Shown here: in pieces, positions 14,401 to 24,200 of the stretch
Layout: each line of letters opens with the position of its first letter
Position numbering within the stretch: position 1 is the first letter of the stretch
Source: Agelaius tricolor
Lineage: Eukaryota > Chordata > Aves > Passeriformes > Icteridae
Direction: 5' to 3'
NCBI GenBank assembly: GCA_023055355.1
Contig: JALJCS010000001.1
Coordinates: forward strand, 26,349,881-26,413,880
Length of the DNA: 64,000 nucleotides
Notes under the pieces: model-generated
Told to the model about the DNA's origin: nothing
The model's database searches: none
What the model saw: the letters and a program-made list of their open reading frames with translations, nothing else
Translations under genes and position numbers: made by a program

Positions 14401-16396
14401 ATGCATAGTTCTAAGTTGGATGTTGCTAATGAGGTGTTTTACATTCAAATAGAAAGTTGCTTTCTCAGTTTGAAAAAAAGATTGGTTTTTCGGTTTGCTT
14501 TTTTTTTTTTTTTTTTTTTAATGTGGTTAGAAAAACTTTTAGTTTAACTACTGATCTTTTTGGGGTGTTGAATCTCAACCGAAGGAGCCCGGCGCGGCCG
14601 AGGAAGGCGGATCGCAGGGGAGGTTGGTGGAGGCGCTGAGGCAGATGCGGATTAATCATAGGGGCAACTACCGCCACCTGCTGGAGGAGATGCTGGCCGG
14701 GTACCGCCTGGCGCAGCTGCAGGTACCGGATGCCGGCCAGGTACCGCCCCCGCCCGGCCCCGGCCCGGCCCCGGCCCCGGGCAGCGACCGCAGCGGGCAG
14801 CAGCACTCGTGACACCCGCGGCCAGCTAGCGCTGCGCTTCACCGCCGCGGCTTCCCTGCTCGCATCGCACCGCCGCACTGCTAGCCTGGAAGACTGGTTG
14901 GCTTTACTCTAGTTACGTGGACAGGTTGTTCGTACAGAGCTCGTACTTCCTTACGAGTTCAGCTGCTGGGGGATGTTACAGTTATTGCATCCTAAGTTGT
15001 GTAGCGAGATTTAACTTCCCCTTTGAGATTTTGATCTTCTTTTTTCAAATCCTGTGTCACCAACAACAGGAGTCTAACATGATACGCAAAAAGGCGTTTT
15101 AAAACTTTTTCTTTTGAGAACATTATTAAATAATAGTTTTGATGGTATATGTTTGTTCATTGTAAAGTAATTTACATCTTAGTTGTATCTTTTGTGCAAT
15201 TTAATTGAATTATACAAATTATTCAGGTTTTTTTTTCCCCCAGCATTATGTACTGCATGTTTGTGTTTGGTTTGTATATAGTTTCTATTACAGCTAAATT
15301 ACAAAAGCTGTTTTATTTTAGGTTGTCACTTATGAAATGTTTGATTTTTTTTTTTTCTTTTTAGTTCAGATTGTATCCAGTGTTCATCATATATACTGAT
15401 TTTCTAGACAACGGTATTATTACTTCTCAGGTTGTAGCATAGCATATATCCAGAAATGAAAATGTACTTAAATTTAGTACATAGTGTCAAGTTACAATAA
15501 TTTGTGAATAAGTGAAAATAAAGAATATGCTGTGGAATAATACCTGTATGCATATTGACTCTTTTAAGTGAGTAATAAACTTTCTTTGAAGTGTTATCAC
15601 TCTGACATGACTTGAAACTTTTCATAGCTTCTGATGTGAACTCATGGTGTTCATTAGTTTCTACAAAGCTTTGAGTGATTTTGGGTTTGGAGCATTTGTA
15701 TTGCCCACTGTATTGAGCAACATTTCTCAGGTTCAAGCTAAACATCAGCCATATAAATGAATAAACTATTCTTCTAAAGCTTGCCTTCTGCCACATCTTT
15801 TCTTGTCTCTTGGGGTACAGCACATACACGTATGTCCATTTGGGTAGGTTGATGGTAATACTGGGACTGTGCAGTAGTGGTAGCTCATCTGCTAATAAGT
15901 GAAATCTCTAAGCTTGTGTCATCTGTCAGTTCATAACATAACACGTGCAGAAAAATATAATTGTTCAAAACAGGTACAAATTTCACTGCCTTAACAAAAA
16001 ATGACCCTGCAGGAATTTCTTTTGGACCAGGAATACCTGACAAGCTGAGTTCCATAGTATTTTGTAGAGCTTTTTTTTGGGTTTGTAGTCCACAGATATA
16101 GTATGTATTGATAGTAGTGATTTAGTAAGGTAAATCTTGGTTTTGAGTCATTCTGCTATAAGAGCTTTACTGGATTCATGTTTTATAAAAGTAAATTCCA
16201 TCATGATGTTGACAAACAGGAAATATTTGTGTATGGAAAACAAGGAAAATGTTTTCTGTCTTAACGCTAGTGTTCTTCTTAATTATGCCACTGAAATCCA
16301 AAGTGCAACAAAATGTTTTCATTTGTATTGGTGAGTAGTAATGTTTCTCCTCTTCTTTTCCTGTAGGGTTCTGGAGATCTAGAAGATCCGTGGTAG
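5292..16396 (+). CDS. PPM1B: PPM1B, protein phosphatase Mg2+/Mn2+-dependent 1B (3' part)
   Basis: PPM1B is a PP2C-family Ser/Thr phosphatase that dephosphorylates stress and inflammatory kinases such as TAK1 and IKK-beta. Only the C-terminal part is here. Coding exons: 5292-5403, 8596-8653, 14585-14812 (alternative end) and 16367-16396 (alternative end). The first two encode the helical region after the catalytic domain, with hallmark stretches [24 protein letters not shown], then [16 protein letters not shown]. Phases agree throughout: K is split AA|G between the first two exons, and both endings start in phase 0. The metal-binding PP2C core is upstream of the window. PPM1A is the closest alternative, but the [17 protein letters not shown] block and the DLEDPW ending fit PPM1B. 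Gene order with SLC3A1, PREPL and CAMKMT supports the assignment. Confidence 0.96.
5404..8595 (+). other. PPM1B: PPM1B intron
   Basis: AT-rich intron of about 3.2 kb with a GTGAGT donor and a tctctttttag acceptor. The several 60-90 codon open frames on both strands, mainly 5.6-6.6 and 7.3-7.8 kb, overlap each other and show no family motif. I see nothing else in it. Confidence 0.85.
8596..8653 (+). CDS. PPM1B: PPM1B coding exon ([19 protein letters not shown])
   Basis: A 58-nt exon: one base completing Lys, then 19 codons ending in phase 0 at GGG|GTAAGT. It is the last exon common to both PPM1B endings in this window. Confidence 0.97.
8654..14584 (+). other. PPM1B: PPM1B intron
   Basis: AT-rich intron of about 5.9 kb ending in a weak acceptor just before the GC-rich exon. 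A T21 run at 14,499-14,519 lies upstream of the acceptor. I see no RNA gene or recognisable repeat in it. Confidence 0.8.
14499..14519. repeat. T21 homopolymer
   Basis: An uninterrupted run of T about 65 nt upstream of the GC-rich PPM1B exon. It could serve as a distant polypyrimidine tract or be unrelated slippage sequence. Confidence 0.85.
14585..14812 (+). CDS. PPM1B: PPM1B GC-rich alternative C-terminal exon
   Basis: Acceptor ccgaag|GAG in phase 0, open to TGA at 14,810-14,812. The first 46 codons match the human long-isoform exon: the [20 protein letters not shown] block then [17 protein letters not shown]. After that the reading runs into a Pro/Gly/Ala-rich tail ([13 protein letters not shown]) unlike the acidic Ser/Glu-rich human tail as I remember it. 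A candidate donor CTGCAG|GTACCG at 14,723 would instead join in phase 0 to the 16,367 exon. The exon is an isolated GC-rich island in an AT-rich intron. The exon body is secure; how it ends is not. Confidence 0.85.
   Translation, partial: EPGAAEEGGSQGRLVEALRQMRINHRGNYRHLLEEMLAGYRLAQLQVPDAGQVPPPPGPGPAPAPGSDRSGQQHS
14813..16366 (+). other. PPM1B: Sequence between the two PPM1B endings
   Basis: This is 3' UTR of the GC-rich exon or intron, depending on splicing. It is AT-rich with T runs near 15,230 and 15,345. A 141-codon antisense open frame at 15,404-15,829 has no recognisable domain and sits in low-complexity sequence, so I do not call it a gene. Confidence 0.7.
16367..16396 (+). CDS. PPM1B: PPM1B short distal terminal exon (GSGDLEDPW*)
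   Basis: A strong acceptor tcttcttttcctgtag is followed in phase 0 by nine codons, GSGDLEDPW, and TAG. This is the short C-terminus known from mammalian PPM1B, which resembles the DDMW-type ending of PPM1A. It can follow the exon ending at 8653 directly. The ORF is too short to stand alone, so the call rests on phase, splice site and the ending. Confidence 0.92.
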   Translation, partial: GSGDLEDPW

Positions 16397-16647
16397 CCTT
16401 ACAAATCTGCTAAAATGCTTTTGATTCTGAAAGGGGGAAAAAAACTTTTAAATCTGATCTCTTCAATACAAGGGAAAATTTCTGGTGGATTTCCAACATT
16501 TTGTGAAATGGGCAGAAAGATAATAGAATTTTCCATCATTTGTTCATTTTTGTGTTCTCTGATATTGCCACTCTTAGCATTGCCTGTACTACAGTATTTT
16601 TACCAGCCTCAGGCATACTGATTACATCTGTAATGAACTTTGGCCCT

Positions 16648-16653
16648 AATAAA
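16648..16653 (+). other. PPM1B: Proximal poly(A) signal of PPM1B
   Basis: AATAAA about 250 nt after the distal stop codon. A (GGAA)4 run follows directly. Confidence 0.55.
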
Positions 16654-16656
16654 GAA

Positions 16657-16672
16657 GGAAGGAAGGAAGGAA
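16657..16672. repeat. (GGAA)n microsatellite
   Basis: Four tandem GGAA units in the PPM1B 3' UTR. Confidence 0.85.
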
Positions 16673-18208
16673 TATTCTCTCAGCAGATCGGTGTGTGTAC
16701 CTGAGGTGCACGGGATTGTAGGCCTACTCTGAAGATACACTGTGGCTAAATGAAACATGCAACACACAAGCTTGAGAGAGAGTACAAGTAATTGTTTGAG
16801 ACGTTTCTTATTTCACTTTACCAAGTTGGAAGGCTTTGCAGCTCTGTGGCTTGGAAGTAATTTCAATTGGGCAATACGCTATCAGATGTGTATTTTTTGG
16901 TTTTTTGGGTTTTTTTTTTTAAATTTTCCAGTTTTACCTGTATTACCAGACCATTAGGTTTCCCTGCGGTGTCCAAATTGTGATACATTGCCTACTGCTT
17001 GCTTGAAGATAAGTGTATTATTTGGCAATAATATATGAAGATTCTAGGCATCTAAAACCAGTAAGAATTTTACGCATGTGTACAACACACCCTTCAACTC
17101 TTGCTAGAGAAAATCTTTTTGAAAAAAAACAAACTGGTGAATTTATAGTTAGTAGTGACTTGCTTTGACATCTTTCACAGCTGCAGGTTTTTTTAAAAAT
17201 GCTGAAAATTTGCCTTTATTATAATGTAAATTGTGATTTTTTTTTGTTCTATATGTGGTTTTCTATAGTTTTTTGATTTTTTTTTCAGCTTAAGATACAG
17301 ACAGAAGTCTTGTGTAATATGGGTATAATTTTTAATTGTTTGCATTATTTTCGAAGTTCAAATTATCACTTTGAGATTACTATAAATACACTTAAAATTA
17401 TCTATTTTAAATTAAGAAAATATTAGAGATATTTTCATGGGTTCAATGACCTTTCATTTTATAAGCAATGGGCATGGTACAGAGTGGCTGTCATGTAAGG
17501 TACTTGAAGATTCTTAGTTTAATTCTATTTTTGCAATAACCTTGACTTTTTTTCTGACTTCTTTGAGTTGTGCATGTAATGAGTCCAGTAAATGCTGAAA
17601 ATGGGGAAGAGTAAAGTATTTATCTAAAATAAAAGCTATTGGGGAGGGGAAACAATGAATGTATCCATCTGTACATGATTTACATGCTGTGGATGCCTTG
17701 TAAACATTTTCCTATTTGTTTAAACTGTGTTTCAGCGAGGATGTAATTGCCCTTGTGTGTAGTTTTAAGCTAATGACAGTCATCAACTGGTTTTGTGTGA
17801 AATTAAATTCATGGTATTTTTCTGTAACTTTATCCCCATGGTGAGTCTGTAAAAACCACACTCTCTTTCATACTGATGCCGAAGGCCAGCTTTTCCAGTC
17901 ATTTTGATTCACTGTGTATCTGATTTTTTTTTTTTTTTTTTGTCTAGAGAGGATTATTGCCACAGTATATTTTATTTATTCATTAGATTTTAGCCTTGTA
18001 AGTTAAAGTGTTTTAAATGATGATGTTAACAGGTATTTGTCCCTTTACTGGTTTTTTTGGGGTTGTTACAAGGTAGGGAATGAAGAATGCAAAATGGTTT
18101 ATTGTTCAGACTGTCCGCTCTGGTCCAACCCTGTACTGATAGTACCTTCCCAGTATGATATTGTGATGTTTCATACAATACAGTGAACATAACCAACTTG
18201 TTATCTTC

Positions 18209-18214
18209 AATAAA
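18209..18214 (+). other. PPM1B: Distal poly(A) signal of PPM1B
   Basis: AATAAA with a GT-rich downstream element within 30 nt. It is the likely end of the long PPM1B transcript. Confidence 0.7.
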
Positions 18215-18235
18215 GGATTGCTAAAACAGTGTGAC

Positions 18236-21200
18236 ATGCTTTCTATTTTCTTGGGAAGGACTTACTAAGAGGATGCAAGTGTTCCATATGAAAAGATAAC
18301 CCAGTAAGATTTATGAGGTCTCTTGGTTGATGGATTTCTGGTTATTCTGTAGCAGATGTGCCCCTTCATCCCAGAAAAGCACAAGCCTCAAAGTGGACTT
18401 CTCTGTGGGATTAAGGAAAGGGCAAACAACATTTAGTGCTCCTAGGGCAAGTCCCCATCCCAAGTTTAGCTGGAGTCTTAGTCCAGCTATGGGAGAGTAT
18501 TCATTTTAAGACTAAAAATTCAGATTCAACTAGACTTTTTGGTCAACTCATTTCTTGAAGTTTCTTAAAGATCTGAGCTTAAACCTACGACATTTCACTG
18601 TTGCACAGTTTTGAATAGAAATTTCTCTGATGTTAATGCTTTCATGTTAGAACTTTTACAGATTTTTTTTTCCAACTTACTAATATAGTTTTTCAGCTGA
18701 AAAGGCGAATGGAATCCTCTATGGTATTGATACTGCAGGGTAATAACCTGCCTGAATAGTTAGTGTTACTGTAGAATGGACATCTTGACAAACAACCTGA
18801 AGATTTTTGAGTCTACACATCTGTAACTTTAAACTTTCTTGTTGGATTTGCTTGTACAGCATAACCCTTGCATGCTTTCTTCATGAGCTACAATTTTAAT
18901 GCCTTGTTCCACTGGTGAGACTTCTGGTATTCCATGGGCTCCAGTCCCATGAACACTACTTCGTGTAGATTTTTTACATTAAGGGGATAATCTCCCTCAA
19001 GTACAAGGGTTGATGCTTCCTTGTATTGAAGTGCAGCATACACACAGGTTTTTCAGAGAAGGATAATGGCTTGCACAGCTACAACAAAATGTAAATCAAG
19101 ACAGCTTTTTCCCCCCTAAATTATCACTACTTGCCATTCCTGCATCCACTTGGTTATGAATTCTAGTCGTTTTTTTAGTTTAATCTAAGTACTGTGTAGA
19201 TTTCAGCAGCCTGGGAAAAACTTTGCTTTTTGACTTTGTATTCTCAGTGTGAGAAATCTGAATGAATGATAAATTTTTTTCCTGTATTTGCCATAGCTTG
19301 TCCACAATTTAAAATTACATTGTCTTAATTTTGTTGCCACCTGGTAACTAACACAAAGATAGTTATGTAGAATACTGAGAGTGGGAAGTACCTCTTCCAC
19401 CTGGATTTGATACAACTCTTTCTGTTGTATCAAATTCGGCTTGATTTTATTTTTATGTCCTCCTGTAACAGAGGCAAAGTAGTCCATGTTGGTTCTCAAA
19501 TGTGCTCTCTGAGCAGCATAAAGATCTGTTTTAACTGCTCCTTATTAACATCTTAAGTGGAATAGGGGGTAATGAAGTAGATGCAAATATAAATTATGTC
19601 ACTCTGACCTCAGAAGTCTCATGTTATGACAGTCTCCTCTTAATAGGCTGGATCTTCATGTGGTTATTCGGGCCTGCATGCAAACCTTTGCAAGACCTGG
19701 CCAAAATATCCATACTTTTCATGGCCCTAAATGTGAATCTGATGCTGATTTTGCTGTTTGGGTGGTTTAAAGCAAAACAAGCCAAAACACAAAAGCAACA
19801 AAAAATCCAAACCCAAAAAACCAAACAAACTGTTAAGTTGTTGATTCTTTTAGCACATCAGAGGCTGGCTATTAGTGGTTAAGTAGTTTCTTGGTATCAT
19901 GTGTAAAGTGGAGTTCAGTCAGCCACTTCATCTCTGAACTTTTGTATCAGCCATAATTACTAGCTTAAATCTTAAATAGTAAAATTAGCCCCAGAAAACC
20001 GGTCATTTTTCTTTGGCACTTTGAGTGGAAATCAAAAACAATAGGAACTCCAAATTAGTTACAGCATTGAACTAAATTATAGTAGGCAACTTTTGTCTCT
20101 GGAAGATGAAGCTAAAAGCAATGCTGCCTTCAGATCTAGGCCTATAATGGAAAAAAAAAGGCCACAATGCTAAGCAGTTTTCAATTATCGCCTAATTTGC
20201 AGTTGTTGGCTTGAGGATTGTCTGAAGGCTTGTTGCTTTTGGCTCTTTATAGTTCTTTTTTAGCTCTAAACTGGAAATGAAGTTGGAGGGAGCTGCACTG
20301 ATGTAGGTAAGCAACTCCATGGGATACTCCCAGAGATGAAGGCAATTTGACAAAACCACAAGAAAGGACCCAAAGTCACTGAATTTATGCAGTCTAATCC
20401 AGGTAAGTATGCAATTTATGCAGCTGAGGCTCCACCTCTCATATCTTTGTGACCTGTTTTCTCTGTGTGCCAATCTGAACTTGTCCTGTCTCTGTTTGGG
20501 CTGTTGCTGTACAGACCTGACTTAGCTCTGCTTGTTTTGTGCTGTTTCATGTTGGTACCTGGCTGCTTCTCTGTTGATCGAAACACGAGCAACTTTTGCA
20601 TTTTAGCATGCCTGTGCCTCCTGTTAGTGTTCAGCTCACTGCTGGTGCTCATCTCTCATTTCCATCATTCACTCTGTCCCTTCACCAGTGCTGCTGTGCT
20701 TGGCTCTTTGGACGTCTCAAAGGTCATGTTCTCCCAAAGACTTTACATTTCTGTCTTCAAAAATCTTAAAAAGTTCTCCTTTGCTGTGATGTCTGGATTT
20801 AAATACTGTCTGAGGTTACTGAGATCTTCCTTCTGATTCTTGGCTTTCCTTATTTCCTTATTTGTATATGTGCAGCTTGACTGGGAATTTTCAGAGAAAA
20901 ATCCTTGCTGTGCTGATCAGTGGTTGCTGTGATTAATGGCTGAATCGTCAACTAATGATTGCATCAGCACCTGCTTTTAAACCTAACAAAGACTGATAAG
21001 GCTTCAGGTCTGGGGATGGGCTGATAGGAGAAAAGAGTGGACATTCTCCATCAGTTGGGTAATCTTTCTCTGAAAGCAGTTATCCTTCCCAGTAAAGGAT
21101 GAAAAACACTGTAGTAGGAATGAATACACATACTAAAGACTTGTGGTAAATATTTCAGTCTCGATGGATATAATTTTTCCTGTTGTGTCAAGTCTGCTTC

Positions 21201-24200
21201 AGAAATAACTCTGACCCTGGTTTTCTGCTTTCTCAGACTTCTGGAATCGAAGGTGAGTTGTGGGGAAGTTGAGTCTATGGTGCAGTAGTGTTTAGTGTTG
21301 TAAGGACCCTGCCCTTGACCTTTAAAAAGCTGGAATGAGATTCATGAGACCCCTGAATGATGATGTTGGAAGTGTGATGGTGGTGTTGGAAGTTTCTCTG
21401 AGCTTTAAATACAGAATTAGTGATTTTTCTGACCTTTTTCAGGTGGCTGTTGGAATATGTTTGGTAGATACAGGATATTTTGGAACAAACATTGTTCAGA
21501 GAGCTTCCGTGCAAGGTTCTGTCAGAAAATGACCAAATGTGTTTTTCTTTTATCATTTTGAAAGAGTTGCAAAGCTTAAGTGAAAGAAATTGGGCAGGAA
21601 TTCATAGAAGGAAAATTCGCTTGTGAGATAAAACCCTACTTTTGGAAGTTAGTGTCCAGGACTTACAAAGAGAACCTAAAAATATTTGTGTGTGTTACAT
21701 TCCTTGCAAGACTTACATTTTCTCAAAAAATCCCTGAATTGTCTTTTTAAAAAATTGCAAAAAGAGAAACTGTGGCGAAAATGCACCATTCTATACTGAA
21801 GTATTTTAGCTACTTCTGTGGGGAGTGAACATGTAGGTTAGTAAATATCTTAGATTTAGAAGTTAGTTGGAAGGTTTAAAGTAAATGCATTTTAACTTTG
21901 AAGTAAAATGCATATTTAAATTGCATTAATGAAGAGATACTTCCCATTAATTTTGTAAGGAAGCTTCTTAACACCATTCCCATCAAATTCATTTTGTGAA
22001 TATTGTTTTTATTTTGTTTGGCGGGTTATTCAGATGCAAAATGGTGGATGCCTGCCTAATAGTCAAATAATTTACATTATTTAACTTGTTGTTAGGGGAA
22101 ACTGCATGATATGAGGGGTTTTTTTTAATCCTCTGTCCAATGGTCATCTTCATTAATGCATCTAATTTTAATGGTATAGGAAGGATTTTGGCCTGGGTAT
22201 GTAAAGCAGATATGTTTTCCTAGTGTATTTTAAATAATAATATTTCAACACTGGGAGCAGAAAATGTATGAAATGAAACCAAATTTTTTTTCCAGCTCCA
22301 ATTAATCTGCATTTACTTTGGAAGGAGATAGTTTTTGGAAATACACTGCCAACACAAGCAGTGTCAAGGTGTTTGGAAGTGTGGTGCTTTACAAGAACTT
22401 CTCAGTCTCTTAGTACTTTTTACGTTATGCTGGCTGTGAAGTTTTAAAATGGCAAAATCTATTTTACATTCATCTCTTCATTCCTATTTGTCCTTACCTT
22501 TAAAAATGTGTTGGAAGCTCCATGCTGCTGCTTCAGAGATTACAGTAACTGCATTAAACGTCGCATTCAATAATTTAAAAAACCCAGAGGTCCAAGCATG
22601 GGAGTAATTGATTGCAGCAACTTCTTTACATGCTGTAACCATATTTCAAGTGCTGTTTCTGTGAACTAAAAAAAAAAAAAAAAACCCAAAATCCAGCAAA
22701 ACCCAACAAAGTTATAGCTTTGTGACTATAGATGTGACTTCTCATATGATCTTAGTAGCCCCTATGCTTTGAACTGCATTAGATAAAAAGATTTTGTATT
22801 AAATGAAGGGAAAGGAGAAAAATATGTACCAAATGGGTGTTGTGTTATCACTGACTTGAAGATGTACAGCTGTCTTCCAGTTAAGCCTGCAGTATTCAAA
22901 TATTTGAAAGATGTGTCTTTGAAATGCAAGCAGGGAATCCACTCAGGATAAAACCAGTTTGCACTCCTCCCCTGTACTTGGTAGAACAGACTCCCAAAGA
23001 GCATAGCAGAGCTAGCAGCATGAGAGCTGTGAGAGACTGCCATGATAGATGTGGAATGAGGAGCAGAAATGTACTTTGATTATTCTTGGAGGGGGGATTG
23101 GGTGTGTGTGATGCTGAATTGCTTCTCTGTTAGAGTGGAGAGAATGGAGTGGGCATTTAAATGCACTATGTGAGTGCTTGCAGGACGTGGGATTGTTTGT
23201 CTCTGGTTCACCAGCATGAACAAGTGAGGTGCCAGAGCTGTTTTGTGCAGATAAGCAGTGTGAGATCTGGCACTGAAGAGCCCACACAGTTCCATGGACT
23301 CATGAAGTTCAAAATGGAAAGGCTGGTATTTGCTGCAGGTGATGCTTTCTTCACCTTGCACCAAGCAGTGCTTTCACCCACATGGCTGGATCCTGAATGC
23401 CAGATGGTTCTAAAACAAAACTTGTTTTAGGCAGTGTTTATGAGGGTAGTACTTAGAGTTTATAGCAGTTCTTGCAACTTAGAGAAGTAAAGATTGTCTT
23501 CATTCAGTTGTAGCACATTCAGGTGAATATGAAATTAAGGTGAAGTTCTGCTACCTGTGTCCACACTGAATGGTATATCTGGAAAATACTTCTTGTAGTT
23601 GTGGAATGTTTTCTTGATACAGAGATCTAGTCTGTGCTGGTCAGAGAGCCCCTTCCCTGAGTACAGACCCTTGCATGTGCCAGCTGTTGCTGTGCAGCAT
23701 GCTAGGTCCTGGATGGAAGAATAGGATTTTTGCTGATTTGGGGTTTTCTTACAGAATGTGTGCTTTCAGTCCTTTGGTTTCACTTCCAGTGCTCACTCTG
23801 TTTTTGACACCCATTACTGCTGCTGGACTGTGAATGGTCTGATGTGGAGTCCGTGAACTGTTGGTCAGAAGCAGCCATTGTAAGAACCTTGGGGTGCAAT
23901 TCAATACTGGAGAGTGAAGCTTTCTGTACTGACTGGAGATTTTTGATATGAACTGAGCTCTTCCAGGAGGAAATTATTTCACAGGAGCACAACCTGAGGA
24001 CATTTCATCATGGAATACCTGCCACTGATTTGATACCTGTGAAAAAGCAAATTGTTTGCAGGAGGGCCTATCATGATGCACTGAGAGAGACAAGGGAAAA
24101 GGGGTAAATTTATATGGAGTACCAAATATATCTGTGATACTGTGTGTGTGATTCCTGCAGGTGGGGAAACTGAGGCACTGTGAAAAGCTGTGCATCTTGT

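Larger units (their letters stand above)
16397..18235 (+). other. PPM1B: PPM1B 3' UTR
   Basis: AT-rich, stop-dense sequence following the distal stop codon with T-rich tracts, as in long 3' UTRs. Two canonical poly(A) signals suggest short and long forms: AATAAA at 16,648 and at 18,209. The second is followed by a GT-rich stretch (cagtgtgacatgct), which makes it the better main end. Confidence 0.75.

Noticed and set aside
14465..14878. 137-codon minus-strand frame over the GC-rich PPM1B exon
   Set aside because: It is the antisense shadow of the conserved exon and ends in a Lys run encoded by the T21 tract.
15404..15829. 141-codon minus-strand open frame between the PPM1B endings
   Set aside because: AT-rich and low complexity, with no family motif and no plausible splice partners. 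The adjacent phase-matched PPM1B exons explain the region.
20465..20836. 123-codon hydrophobic plus-strand frame
   Set aside because: It starts at GTG. The Leu/Phe/Cys-rich content reflects T-rich DNA, and there is no known family pattern or splice context.
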